The notes under the pieces were generated by a model that was not told the DNA's origin, did no database searches, and was given only the letters and a program-made list of their open reading frames with translations. This document shows, in pieces, positions 31,996-40,763 of a stretch of DNA of 64,000 nt (the first letter of the stretch is position 1; each line of letters begins with the position of its first letter). Both the position numbers and the translations under genes were made by a program. Where the stretch lies: NCBI RefSeq assembly GCF_019219025.1, contig NZ_JAHUWN010000020.1, positions 57,934-121,933 of the forward strand, read 5' to 3'. Source of the DNA: Bacillus sp. sid0103. GTDB taxonomy: Bacteria; Bacillota; Bacilli; Bacillales_B; DSM-18226.

Positions 31996-33588
31996 TTAGG
32001 ACGATGCTAAATAGTCCTGAACGAGCAGCATAAATTCGATAGCCACACGTTTTTCATGTTCCATAAAGTCCTCGCCAAGAATGTTTTCAAGCTTTTGCAA
32101 ACGATGGTACAGTGTCTGCCTGACGATATAAAGCCTGCTTGCTGCTTCCTGCTTTGAGCCATTACACTCTAAATAGACTTTTAATGTCTCTAACAGCTTG
32201 CCATTATATTTTTGATCATAGTGAATAACTGGCTGTAAATACTCAGCTGCAACCTCTTGAAGATTGATATGTTTACTCATCTGTGAGATTAGACGATATA
32301 AATGCAAATCTTCATAAAAATAATAGTCTGCTTTATTAGACATTTTTTGCTGGATTCGCTGAGTTTCTTTTGCTGATTGATAACTTTTATGTACATCATG
32401 TAAATTCCCGATAAAACTCCCAGCAGCAATCATTATTTTCGCTGAACATTGTTTCCTAATAAACTCGGATTCGATTATCGATTCGATTGCCGTTTTAATG
32501 CGTTCCTTTACATTCTTTTTTGCCCGGTTGTTTACAAGAATGAAGGTTATTTCATTTCTTTTTTCAACCGATAATGCCGTGAAGCCATTTTGTTCAAGTA
32601 CAGAACGAAATAATAATTTGAGATAGGTGACATCTTGAGTTATTTTCTCTTTGAGGGGAATAAGTTTTGCAATTAAGACAACGGCCTCGTTGGTTTTTGT
32701 TTTGATTCCATTCTGCACAAAATATTCACTAATGCCTTCGGGTGAATGTTCACCTTCAAGCCAGCCATACAACCACTCAAACTCTTCTGCACGTTTTTTT
32801 TCTTCGACATACATATCCCTTAATAAATGTTGGGCAATTGCTGTAGCGGTCCGATCTAAAATCAATAAATCGTATTCACTTATCGGAAGATCTTTCGAAT
32901 AAATAAATAACTCTGCACATTCTTGCTCAAACAAGAAAATTGGGGATGAGGCAATGTTTTCACATGGGTGTGTTTTGAGTGCTTTGAGCTGGATAATCAT
33001 AGATTTTTGATCATGTTGATTGATGTGTGGAACAAATTCATACTCTTGATTTTTCAAACGAAAAATAATCTGTAAATCCAAAGCAGAATACATACATTGC
33101 AAAATATCTTCATAACTTTCGATCGTTAGGAGTCGTTTATTCAGGTTTTGAGAGTAATTCTCTAAATCAGATATCTTCTGGTATTGCTGGTTAATGATCA
33201 TAGAATGAATGTCTTGAGTAATCTGTACAAACGGAACTTCCTGAGAAAAAATAATGATAGGGAATTGATGTTCATTTGCAATTTCAATGACTTCAGTTGG
33301 AATCTCCGTCATATATGTTCCCATTTCAATGCATAAACCTGCAGCTTGGTTTTCAAGAAATTCCTTTACCATCGAGACAAATAAATCGGTATTTTCCCTC
33401 CAGGCAACACCAGTAGAGAGAATAAGTTCATTTCCATTAAGGAGATTTCGAATACTGGTGACCTCGACAACATGAACCCATTTGACAAAGCGTTGGATAC
33501 CTTTTTCCCCGGCAATAACCCGTGCATTTTCAAAATTTTTTCGCTTTAAAATATCTGCCACTGTTAAATGAAAATGGTCTTTGATCAT
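31996..33588 (-). CDS. PucR-family transcriptional regulator
   Basis: A 530-residue PucR-family protein. The N-terminal PucR domain (LTVADILKRKNFENARVIAG, then GNELILSTGVAWRENTD) is followed by a central GGDEF-like/CdaR region. The C-terminal helix-turn-helix is EAASRLYIVRQTLYHRLQKLE. B. subtilis PucR controls purine catabolism; this homolog lies inside a pyrimidine-degradation cluster and probably regulates it. It appears to have its own transcription start downstream of the terminator at 33631-33660. Confidence 0.88.
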   Translation of the reverse strand: MIKDHFHLTVADILKRKNFENARVIAGEKGIQRFVKWVHVVEVTSIRNLLNGNELILSTGVAWRENTDLFVSMVKEFLENQAAGLCIEMGTYMTEIPTEVIEIANEHQFPIIIFSQEVPFVQITQDIHSMIINQQYQKISDLENYSQNLNKRLLTIESYEDILQCMYSALDLQIIFRLKNQEYEFVPHINQHDQKSMIIQLKALKTHPCENIASSPIFLFEQECAELFIYSKDLPISEYDLLILDRTATAIAQHLLRDMYVEEKKRAEEFEWLYGWLEGEHSPEGISEYFVQNGIKTKTNEAVVLIAKLIPLKEKITQDVTYLKLLFRSVLEQNGFTALSVEKRNEITFILVNNRAKKNVKERIKTAIESIIESEFIRKQCSAKIMIAAGSFIGNLHDVHKSYQSAKETQRIQQKMSNKADYYFYEDLHLYRLISQMSKHINLQEVAAEYLQPVIHYDQKYNGKLLETLKVYLECNGSKQEAASRLYIVRQTLYHRLQKLENILGEDFMEHEKRVAIEFMLLVQDYLASS

Positions 33589-33630
33589 TTGACTCTCCTT
33601 GGAAAAATTTGAACAGAAATAATGGTTGAT

Positions 33631-33660
33631 AAAAGGATTGGCCTTTCAACCAATCCTTTC
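33631..33660 (-). terminator. Terminator after the hydA operon tail
   Basis: AAAGGATTGG pairs with CCAATCCTTT around an 8-base loop. It lies 9 bases past the stop at 33669 and upstream of pucR. Confidence 0.7.
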
Positions 33661-33668
33661 AGTTATTT

Positions 33669-33902
33669 CTAATGGATTATTGGGAAGTATACTTTTATTT
33701 GGCTAAGCATTGATTCAAATTCCACTCGATCAAGAAAATCCTCAGAGTGCCAATTTTCCAAAATCCAAACTACTAATTCTTTCGCAGAGTTAAAGTATTC
33801 TCCGCTCGAATCGGACTTTCGAATCGTATAACGGCCATTGTCTTCGTCAATTGTGACTTCACAAGGATAGGCATTATCTTTGGATCTTAAAGAAAATTCC
33901 AT
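33669..33902 (-). CDS. Small conserved hypothetical protein in the pyrimidine cluster
   Basis: A 77-residue soluble protein (MEFSLRSKDNAYPCEVTIDE onward) with alternating beta pattern and a C-terminal helix (LVVWILENWHSEDFL). I recognise no family. Start at ATG 33902, preceded by GGGGGTGGG; a GTG three codons upstream is less likely. It is the last gene before the terminator at 33631. Confidence 0.65.
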   Translation of the reverse strand: MEFSLRSKDNAYPCEVTIDEDNGRYTIRKSDSSGEYFNSAKELVVWILENWHSEDFLDRVEFESMLSQIKVYFPIIH

Positions 33903-33940
33903 ACTTCCCACCCCCTTTTTACTCTATTTTTAACCCTGTT

Positions 33941-34156
33941 CTATCTTGAGTGGTTTTGCTTTAATAGGAGACTAGCAAAATACTTACGGGCATTTGCCGT
34001 TCCAATTTTCAAAATTTCAGTTACATTTCCTTTTGGATGTGCAAATTCAACTGTAGCCCCATTAAGATGTTCTTTGACACCACTAATCCGATACCCTTTT
34101 TGGATGAGAAAATCAATTTTGTCTCTTTCATCTAAAAATTGCTGATGTTCTGACAT
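33941..34156 (-). CDS. Small hypothetical protein downstream of dihydropyrimidinase
   Basis: A 71-residue protein (MSEHQQFLDERDKIDFLIQK, then GATVEFAHPKGNVTEILKIG). Looks like a compact alpha/beta protein; no family recognised. The start is ATG 34156, with GGGGGGAG upstream. It lies 62 bases after hydA and 38 before the next small gene, in line with the preT-preA-hydA operon. Confidence 0.65.
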   Translation of the reverse strand: MSEHQQFLDERDKIDFLIQKGYRISGVKEHLNGATVEFAHPKGNVTEILKIGTANARKYFASLLLKQNHSR

Positions 34157-34218
34157 CCAATCTCCCCCCTTTTTCATTCATATATTTCTTATCGTATTTG
34201 TGCTTTATTCTATAAAGG

Positions 34219-35637
34219 TTAGATTGATAGAGTTTCGCCTTGGTTTACGAGAGCATTTTTATTATATTTCATACGCTTCAAATATTGACCAGATCCAGGT
34301 TTACCTACAAACTGCTTATCGCGGACAACAAATTCTCCACGGGACAGCACGGAAACAGGCTCACCAGTAATCTTCATTCCTTCAAACGCATTGTAATCCA
34401 CAGCCATATGATGTGTTTCAGCTGAAATTACACGTTCGATGTTAGGATCAAAGATTACAAGGTCCGCATCTGCACCAATGGCGATTGTTCCTTTTTTCGG
34501 AAATAAACCAAATAGCTTAGCGCTCCGCGTTGAAGTAATATCAACAAATTGATTTAGACTTATCCGTCCTTTCTTCACCCCCTCAGAGAATAAAACCGAT
34601 AATCGATCTTCAATAATTGGGCCGCCGTTCGGAATTTTAGTAAAGTCATCTCTTCCTAAATCCTTTTGGCCTTTAAAATCAAACGAGCATTGATCTGATC
34701 CAAGGGTCTGCAGCTGACCGCTCTTCAACGCATTCCAAAGTACATCCTGATTCCATTTCTCTCTTAGCGGCGGGGACCATACATATTTTGCTCCTTCAAA
34801 ATTAGGTTTTTCTAAATAACTTTGGTCAAGGACTAAATATTGCGGGCATGTTTCTCCCCAGACATCAAAGCCTTTAGCTCGTGCTTTAGCAATTTGTTCA
34901 ACAGCCTCAGCGCAAGATACATGGACCACATACAGTTGGGAATTGGCTAGCCCGGTGAAATTTGCGGCACGGCCTGTAGCCTCTCCCTCTAATTCAGGCG
35001 GTCTTGTTAAAGCATGGTAAATTGGAGCTGTATTCCCTTCATCAAGGGCTTTCTTCGTTAAGTAATCGATGACATCCCCATTCTCTGCATGGACCATAAC
35101 CAAGGCTCCATGATCTTTCGCAGAAATAAGGGTCTTAAACAATGTTTCATCATCCGCTTGAAAGACATTTTTGTAGGCCATAAATACCTTAAAAGAAGTA
35201 ATTCCTTCTTCACTAATAACCTGCGGCAGTTCATTAAGGACATCCTCGTTGATTTCTGAGATCATCAAGTGGAAGCCATAATCAATGACCGCTTTCTCTT
35301 TTGATTTATCATGCCAAATTTGAATGGCATTCTTTAGTGGCTCACTCTTATTCGTTAAGCAAAAATCAATAACCGTTGTCGTACCACCAAAGGCAGCTGC
35401 GATGGTTCCTGATTCAAAATCATCCTTCGTTACCGTTCCACCAAAAGGCATGTCGAGATGGGTGTGTGGATCAATCCCGCCCGGAAAAACAAAACAGCCT
35501 TTTGCATCGATAATTTCTGCCCCAATCGCTGTTAAATTCGTGCCGATTTGTGTTATCTTCCCATCCTCAATTAATATTTCTCCTTGATAGGTGTCAGAAG
35601 CAGTGACGATCGTGCCATTTTTGATAATTTTTTTCAT
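34219..35637 (-). CDS. hydA: Dihydropyrimidinase
   Basis: A 472-residue cyclic amidohydrolase opening the dihydrouracil/dihydrothymine ring to N-carbamoyl-beta-alanine (or the methyl analogue). Zinc-binding GGIDPHTHLDMPFGGT, the carboxylated lysine region TSFKVFMAYKNV, VMVHAENGDVI, and YVVHVSCAEAVEQIA are visible, as is LGSDQCSFDFKGQK near residue 315. Second step of reductive pyrimidine catabolism, 21 bases after preA. A hydantoinase annotation is an alternative; the context favours dihydropyrimidinase. Confidence 0.93.
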   Translation of the reverse strand: MKKIIKNGTIVTASDTYQGEILIEDGKITQIGTNLTAIGAEIIDAKGCFVFPGGIDPHTHLDMPFGGTVTKDDFESGTIAAAFGGTTTVIDFCLTNKSEPLKNAIQIWHDKSKEKAVIDYGFHLMISEINEDVLNELPQVISEEGITSFKVFMAYKNVFQADDETLFKTLISAKDHGALVMVHAENGDVIDYLTKKALDEGNTAPIYHALTRPPELEGEATGRAANFTGLANSQLYVVHVSCAEAVEQIAKARAKGFDVWGETCPQYLVLDQSYLEKPNFEGAKYVWSPPLREKWNQDVLWNALKSGQLQTLGSDQCSFDFKGQKDLGRDDFTKIPNGGPIIEDRLSVLFSEGVKKGRISLNQFVDITSTRSAKLFGLFPKKGTIAIGADADLVIFDPNIERVISAETHHMAVDYNAFEGMKITGEPVSVLSRGEFVVRDKQFVGKPGSGQYLKRMKYNKNALVNQGETLSI

Positions 35638-35658
35638 CTACAATTCCCTCCGTATCTT

Positions 35659-36945
35659 TTACTTGGTAATATCTGCTTTAGTCACGGCTACTCCACTTAA
35701 GGCAGCCTGCCGCTCGTTCCAGGTCATCGGCATCAATTCACTTGGGATTTCCACCATGTCAATTGCCCCATCGACAGGACATACAATTGAGCATAGGTTA
35801 CAGCCGACGCAATCTTCTTCCCTAACTTTAAGAATGCTCTTTCCATTTTCGTCTGTTACCATATCAATACATTGGTGTGAAGTATCTTCGCAGGCAATAT
35901 GGCACTTATTGCAATTAATACAGACATCCGTATTGATTTTTGCAACGATATTGTAATTTAAATCCAAATTACCCCAATCCGAATATTTAGGTACAGATTT
36001 CCCCATGATTTCAGAAACGGAAGCAATCCCTTTACTATCCAGGTAATTGCTAAGACCTTCAATCATGTCCTCAACAATTCGAAAACCATGGTGCATGGCA
36101 GCTGTACAAACTTGAACTCCTGTTGCACCCATTAACATAAATTCAACGGCATCCTTCCAGTCAGAAATCCCGCCAATCCCAGAAATTGGGACATTAATAT
36201 GTGGATGCCTTGCACATTCTGCGACCATATTTAAGGCAATCGGCTTTACTGCAGGTCCGCAATATCCACCGTGTGCTCCTTTTCCTGCAACATGTGGAAT
36301 CGTATTCCAGGTATCGAGGTCGACGCCCATTAGGCTGTTAATCGTATTAATCATACTTATTGCATCAGCACCACCATTGCAGGCAGCTTCAGCCGTAGCG
36401 GTGATATCGGTTATGTTTGGTGTTAATTTTACAATGACAGGTGTCTTGGCAACTTCCTTCGCCCAATAGGTTTGACGTTCAACAAGGGCAGGCACCTGAC
36501 CTGAAGCTGCTCCCATGCCACGTTCGGCCATTCCGTGAGGACAGCCGAAATTTAACTCAAGTCCATCAACACCGACATCCTCGACTCGTTTAACGATCTC
36601 ATGCCACTTTTCCTGCTTCGGTTCCACCATCAACGAAGCAATGATGGCATGGTTTGGAAACCGTTTCTTAGTTTCATAGATTTCTTTTAAATTGACCTCT
36701 AATGGTCTGTCAGTAATAAGTTCAATATTATTAAAACCGGCTACTCTTTGTCCGTTAAAACTTACCGCAGCAAACCTTGAAGATACATTTAATATCGGAT
36801 CTCCTAATGTTTTCCAGACAGCCCCGCCCCAGCCTGCTTCAAAGGCTCTTTGCACTTGATAACCAGAGTTGGTTGGCGGAGCCGATGCCAGCCAGAATGG
36901 GTTAGGAGATTTAATCCCTGCAAGATCGATACGTAAATCAGCCAT
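35659..36945 (-). CDS. preA: NAD-dependent dihydropyrimidine dehydrogenase, subunit PreA
   Basis: The 428-residue catalytic subunit with an FMN-binding dihydroorotate-dehydrogenase-like barrel (LAGIKSPNPFWLASAPPTNS, then ELNFGCPHGMAERGMGAA, with the active-site region around SGIGGISDWKDAVEFMLMGA). C-terminal ferredoxin domain with two 4Fe-4S motifs: CINCNKCHIAC and CVGCNLCSIVCP. Reduces uracil and thymine to dihydro forms together with PreT, first step of the pathway. 30 bases after preT. Confidence 0.95.
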   Translation of the reverse strand: MADLRIDLAGIKSPNPFWLASAPPTNSGYQVQRAFEAGWGGAVWKTLGDPILNVSSRFAAVSFNGQRVAGFNNIELITDRPLEVNLKEIYETKKRFPNHAIIASLMVEPKQEKWHEIVKRVEDVGVDGLELNFGCPHGMAERGMGAASGQVPALVERQTYWAKEVAKTPVIVKLTPNITDITATAEAACNGGADAISMINTINSLMGVDLDTWNTIPHVAGKGAHGGYCGPAVKPIALNMVAECARHPHINVPISGIGGISDWKDAVEFMLMGATGVQVCTAAMHHGFRIVEDMIEGLSNYLDSKGIASVSEIMGKSVPKYSDWGNLDLNYNIVAKINTDVCINCNKCHIACEDTSHQCIDMVTDENGKSILKVREEDCVGCNLCSIVCPVDGAIDMVEIPSELMPMTWNERQAALSGVAVTKADITK

Positions 36946-36975
36946 CTATATTTCTCCCCTTTATCAAATAAGAAG

Positions 36976-38346
36976 TTAGTTTACCGTTCCTACAACAGAT
37001 AATTGTTTGTGAATCGCATAAGCCACATCTTTTCCTTGTTGGGCAGCCGTTACGACCATGGCGTCTCCGTTTCCTTTACCAAACACGACATCACCACAAG
37101 CAAATACTTTTGGATTGGAGGTTTGGAATGATTCTGAGTCTACCTTGACAACACCACCATTATGCTCAAGACCAAACTCTTCAATCAGTTTAAGGTGTCT
37201 GGTTTGTCCAATGGCTTTTACCACGGCATCAACAGGAAGTACATAATCAGACCCTTCAATGGCTACAGGGCGGCGTCGGCCATCTAGTTCAGGCTCGCCG
37301 AGCTCCATTTTGATACACTCGATTCCCGTTACTTTTCCAGATTCATCACCGATAATTCGTTTTGGTGCTGTTAACCAACGGAATTCCACTCCGTCCTGTT
37401 TAGCAAATTCATATTCAAAGTCATACGCGGTCATTTCTTCCTCTGTTCTTCGATATAAGATTTTGACGTTTTCAGCTCCTAAGCGGACAGAACAGGTTGC
37501 ACCATCAATCGCGGTGTTTCCGGCCCCAATCACAGCTACTCGTTTACCAACAAATTCATCGGATAACTGACCGCTTTTTGTTGCCTTAACAAATTCGATC
37601 GCATCATAGACACCTGCGAGGTTTTCTCCTTCCACTCCAAGGTTTGGAACATGTGCCATCCCCACCGCCAGGACGATATAATCAAACTTTTCAGTAATTT
37701 CTTCAACTGAAATATCCTTGCCGACTAACGTGTTCGTTCTAATTTCTACATTCAATTTCTCGACTTGCTCTACTTCCCAGAAAGATACCCTTTGCGGTAA
37801 TCGGAATGAGACAATACCATACGTATTTAAACCGCCTGCTTTCTCGGCTCCTTCAAAGATCGTTACCTCGTACCCTAATCTTGCCAATTCTCTGGCTGAA
37901 GATAATCCTGCCGGACCACCACCGATAACAGCCACTGTCCTTCCGTTTGCTTGACCAGCTTGAAACAGTGTTTGATTATTTGCCATTGCCCAATCCGTAG
38001 CATATCTTTGTAAGTCGCCAATCATGATTGGCTTGGTGGAGTGATTTAGGACACAAGCCCCTTCACAAAGTTCTTCGGTTGGACAAACCCTCGAACAACT
38101 TGCACCCACAGGATTGGAAGACATGATTGTTTTGGCAGATCCTAACAAGTTTCCTGAGGCAATTTTTTTAATAAAGGTAGGAATATCAATACCTGTCGGA
38201 CAGGCTTTAATACATGGAGCATCATAGCAATAGAGGCAACGATTAGATTCTTCAACAGCTTCTCGGTTTGTCAGCCCCTTTTCCACTTCTAGAAAGTTCT
38301 TTTCAAGATGGGATAAGGAAATACGCTGCATTTTTTCATTCGCCAT
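36976..38346 (-). CDS. preT: NAD-dependent dihydropyrimidine dehydrogenase, subunit PreT
   Basis: A 456-residue flavoprotein delivering electrons from NADH to PreA. The N-terminal Fe-S module is CLYCYDAPCIKACPTGID and CSRVCPTEELCEGAC. FAD-binding VAVIGGGPAGLSSARELARL (about residue 130), NAD-binding VAVIGAGNTAIDGA, and VFACGDVVFGKGNGD near the C-terminus. First gene of preT-preA-hydA. Ribosome binding site AAGGAGG. A cre-like site lies 82 bases upstream, so glucose repression is likely. Confidence 0.95.
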   Translation of the reverse strand: MANEKMQRISLSHLEKNFLEVEKGLTNREAVEESNRCLYCYDAPCIKACPTGIDIPTFIKKIASGNLLGSAKTIMSSNPVGASCSRVCPTEELCEGACVLNHSTKPIMIGDLQRYATDWAMANNQTLFQAGQANGRTVAVIGGGPAGLSSARELARLGYEVTIFEGAEKAGGLNTYGIVSFRLPQRVSFWEVEQVEKLNVEIRTNTLVGKDISVEEITEKFDYIVLAVGMAHVPNLGVEGENLAGVYDAIEFVKATKSGQLSDEFVGKRVAVIGAGNTAIDGATCSVRLGAENVKILYRRTEEEMTAYDFEYEFAKQDGVEFRWLTAPKRIIGDESGKVTGIECIKMELGEPELDGRRRPVAIEGSDYVLPVDAVVKAIGQTRHLKLIEEFGLEHNGGVVKVDSESFQTSNPKVFACGDVVFGKGNGDAMVVTAAQQGKDVAYAIHKQLSVVGTVN

Positions 38347-38427
38347 AGAGAAACCTCCTTTTATATATATGGATTTTTCAATACTTATGGGTTTTTAAAG
38401 TTGTCCTGCTTTTTTTGAACTCTAAAA

Positions 38428-38441
38428 TGTAAGCGCTTTAA
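38428..38441. promoter_or_regulatory. cre-like site upstream of preT
   Basis: TGTAAGCGCTTTAA matches the CcpA cre consensus at 13 of 14 positions, with the typical near-palindromic centre AAGCGCTT. Confidence 0.65.
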
Positions 38442-38521
38442 TAAACTGATATTACCAAAAAGGGACCAACTCCTTTAACGCATTTATGTATTTCGCAGAA
38501 AATTCTGCATCTTATAATAAT

Positions 38522-38567
38522 TTTACAGACTGTAAATAGGCATTTCACCTGACAATCTGTAAAATGA
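38522..38567. promoter_or_regulatory. Candidate regulator-binding cluster upstream of preT
   Basis: A perfect inverted repeat TTTACAG-A-CTGTAAA (38522-38536) and a third half-site in GACAATCTGTAAAATGA (38551-38567). The last 17 bases match the mmsA upstream motif at 31900-31916 in 16 positions. The two genes belong to one pathway, so a shared regulator (PucR is adjacent) is plausible. Confidence 0.5.
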
Positions 38568-38941
38568 TGCATGCAATAAATTAACCATTATGTAAAAAGA
38601 AAGTTGTTGCCAATGAATGTAGAATCCTAGAGGAACATTGATGTAAGTTGGCATTGATAGGGAATGTTGGATAAAGACTTTACAGAGGACTTACTTTTCA
38701 TGTACTCTTTTCTGAATACTTTTTCAATTTAACATAATAATACCAAAAAAATTGTAAAAATATATCGAATTGTCAAATAATCTTCCATACTTTATTTATA
38801 CACGCTGGAAGGTTTACTCACCCTTTTCATTACTTATTTACTTGGACTTCGTCTCACTTAGAAAAACATAAATTTCGATATAATTCTGTTAAAAACTTCT
38901 CGACATTTTCTACAGTTATGACATTCACCCGTTTTCAAAAA

Positions 38942-39018
38942 GGTTGTGTAAAACTTACATGTTGATTTCCGCTCCAATCAACACAGGTGAAATATCAACA
39001 ATATCGTTTAACACAGCC
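38942..39018. repeat. MITE-like miniature repeat, copy 2
   Basis: 77 bases with inverted ends GGTTGTGTAAAAC / GTTTAACACAGCC (11 of 13 pairs). The core AAACTTACATGTTGATTTCC and CAATCAAC match copy 1 at 28534-28603. No reading frame and no evident target duplication. Confidence 0.65.
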
Positions 39019-39021
39019 TTA

Positions 39022-39056
39022 TAAAAAAAGTGTACCAAACGTCATGCAGGTACACG
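39022..39056 (-). terminator. Terminator of the hemD-like gene
   Basis: GTGTACC pairs with GGTACAC around a 12-base loop, followed by a seven-T run on the minus strand. Confidence 0.75.
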
Positions 39057-39065
39057 AATACTAGT

Positions 39066-39872
39066 TTAACTTAGATAAAATTTAGCTAACTTGATAACCA
39101 TTGCTCCCATTCGTTCCTTTTCAGGAACAACAATTCTTTCTATTCCTTCATCTTTTAATGCTGCTTCAGTCACTTTCCCAACAGCTCCAGCAACCACCTT
39201 TTCCTTAAACAGGGCCACAATTTCTGAATTGATACTTTGTTTACGTGCATAGTCAAAAAGTGAATGAACCTGTGTAGCCGTGGTAAAACAAACCGCATCA
39301 CACTTATCGAATTTCAGTTCATGAAGTAACTGGTCGACTGTCTCATTTTCAGGGGGTATATGTTGATAAGGAAGTATCTTTTTTACAGTTGCCCCACGCT
39401 CTTTTAAAAAATTTGTTAATGATGGAGCTGTTTCACCATGTAGTTGAACCATCACCCTCTTTCCAGATAAATCTTCTTTTTCGAGCGCGAGCGCTAATCC
39501 CTTAGTTGTGCCATCTTCATCGACCACGAGTGGCTGAAGATCATATTTCTTAAGGGCAGAATAGGTCTTATATCCTCTCGATGCAATCTTTGCTTGGCGA
39601 ATATTCTTAAAAAATGAATCTTGTATCCCAAGTCTTCCTGCTAGATCGACTAGGGTTTCAAAGCCAATCCCAGTGGTGAAAATCACCCAATCTGCACCAT
39701 TTTCCACGAATTCCTTTAAATCTGGTTCTACTTCTTTCTCTGCCAAAAATACTGTCCCTTGAAGGGGTCGAACGAGAGGAATACCTCCCTGTTTTTTAAT
39801 TAAGGTACTTATTTCTTCTATCTTGCGCGATCCGCAGATGACGACTCGCTTTCCTGTCAAGCCTTTTTCCAT
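39066..39872 (-). CDS. Uroporphyrinogen-III synthase family protein
   Basis: A 268-residue HemD-type protein. Typical features: LTGKRVVICGSRKIEEIST at the start, WVIFTTGIGFETLV, VASRGYKT-like IASRGYKTYSALKKYD, VMVQLHGETAPSLTNFLKER and the C-terminal CFTTATQVHSLFDYA. Uroporphyrinogen-III synthases cyclise hydroxymethylbilane. It is not next to other heme genes, so it may be an accessory paralog; such stand-alone copies often relate to siroheme or nitrite metabolism, which is not shown here. 25 bases downstream of the SDR gene, likely co-transcribed. Confidence 0.82.
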   Translation of the reverse strand: MEKGLTGKRVVICGSRKIEEISTLIKKQGGIPLVRPLQGTVFLAEKEVEPDLKEFVENGADWVIFTTGIGFETLVDLAGRLGIQDSFFKNIRQAKIASRGYKTYSALKKYDLQPLVVDEDGTTKGLALALEKEDLSGKRVMVQLHGETAPSLTNFLKERGATVKKILPYQHIPPENETVDQLLHELKFDKCDAVCFTTATQVHSLFDYARKQSINSEIVALFKEKVVAGAVGKVTEAALKDEGIERIVVPEKERMGAMVIKLAKFYLS

Positions 39873-39897
39873 TTTACTTACCTCTCAGACTAAATTA

Positions 39898-40584
39898 TTA
39901 AATGGTTTTATTTTTTTCTTTCGCAATTTGATCAATCGTATGTGATGGATAAATATTTACTCCACTTTTACTAGATTCGGCTACTGCGGCCATTGCTGCT
40001 GCTACGGTTTTAGCTTCAATTGCTTTATAAGGACGTAATGGACCAACCATGAATACATTGAAGAAAGCACTTGCTTTTGCTGCCATTTTTTCACCAAAAC
40101 GAAATTCTGATCTTTCCCCTAATAATAATGATGGCCTAAAAATATGAACGGATGGTAAATCTAACTTACCAAGAGATTCCTCAACTTCACCTTTAACTTG
40201 ATTATAAAAAATCCTTGATTTTGGATTTGAACCCATCGCGGTTATAATGAGAAATTTCTCTACCCCACTCACTTTTGCTATTTTGGCTGCCCCGATTGGA
40301 TATTCATAGTCTACTTTACGAAAAGCTTCTTTGCTTTTTGCTTTTTTTATTGTAGTCCCTAAACAGCAAAAGACGTCTGTTACCTGAAATAATTCTCGGT
40401 ATGTATGAAGCTGCTCAAAATCAACAACATGCTCTTCACATACAGCATTATTGCTTTCAATCGGTCTTCGAACTAACAAGTGTAACTTTTCATAATTTTT
40501 TTGTTGGGTGAGTATTTTTACTAATTCATTACCTACTAGTCCGGTAGCACCTAGAATCAGGGCAGTTTTTTTCCTGTTATTCAC
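39898..40584 (-). CDS. NAD(P)-binding SDR-like oxidoreductase
   Basis: A 228-residue atypical short-chain dehydrogenase/NmrA-like protein with the Rossmann start TALILGATGLVGNELVKIL. CCLGTTIKKAKSKEAFRKVD and KVSGVEKFLIITAMGSNPKS are typical of the YraL/HTATIP2-like group (no clear catalytic YxxxK except FYNQVKGEVE, which provides Tyr and Lys). Substrate unknown. Probably an operon with the HemD-like gene. Confidence 0.8.
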   Translation of the reverse strand: MNNRKKTALILGATGLVGNELVKILTQQKNYEKLHLLVRRPIESNNAVCEEHVVDFEQLHTYRELFQVTDVFCCLGTTIKKAKSKEAFRKVDYEYPIGAAKIAKVSGVEKFLIITAMGSNPKSRIFYNQVKGEVEESLGKLDLPSVHIFRPSLLLGERSEFRFGEKMAAKASAFFNVFMVGPLRPYKAIEAKTVAAAMAAVAESSKSGVNIYPSHTIDQIAKEKNKTI

Positions 40585-40763
40585 ATCTAGTCCCCTTTCG
40601 ATCCAACCATTTAACTCAATTCCTATAAAAAAATTGATGAATCGACTACATTTAGATTATGGCATAATCCCCAGGAATAATGAAGAATATTAATCCTCAG
40701 AAGTATATTTTCCCTTGTTTGTATAAAACCTAAAAAGAACGATCCAGAACTAAAGAGGTAAAT

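Larger units (their letters stand above)
38347..39065. other. 719-bp intergenic region upstream of preT
   Basis: No gene. It holds a cre-like site (38428-38441), a short perfect inverted repeat GCAGAA-AA-TTCTGC-like near 38496-38509, the CTGTAAA repeat cluster (38522-38567), a second MITE-like element (38942-39018) and a terminator (39022-39056). About 350 bases in the middle (38570-38940) show nothing I can name and are A/T-rich. Confidence 0.6.

Noticed and set aside
28534..39018. Complete insertion sequence or composite transposon around the pyrimidine cluster
   Set aside because: Only about 70-bp elements are present with no transposase gene and no clear target duplication.
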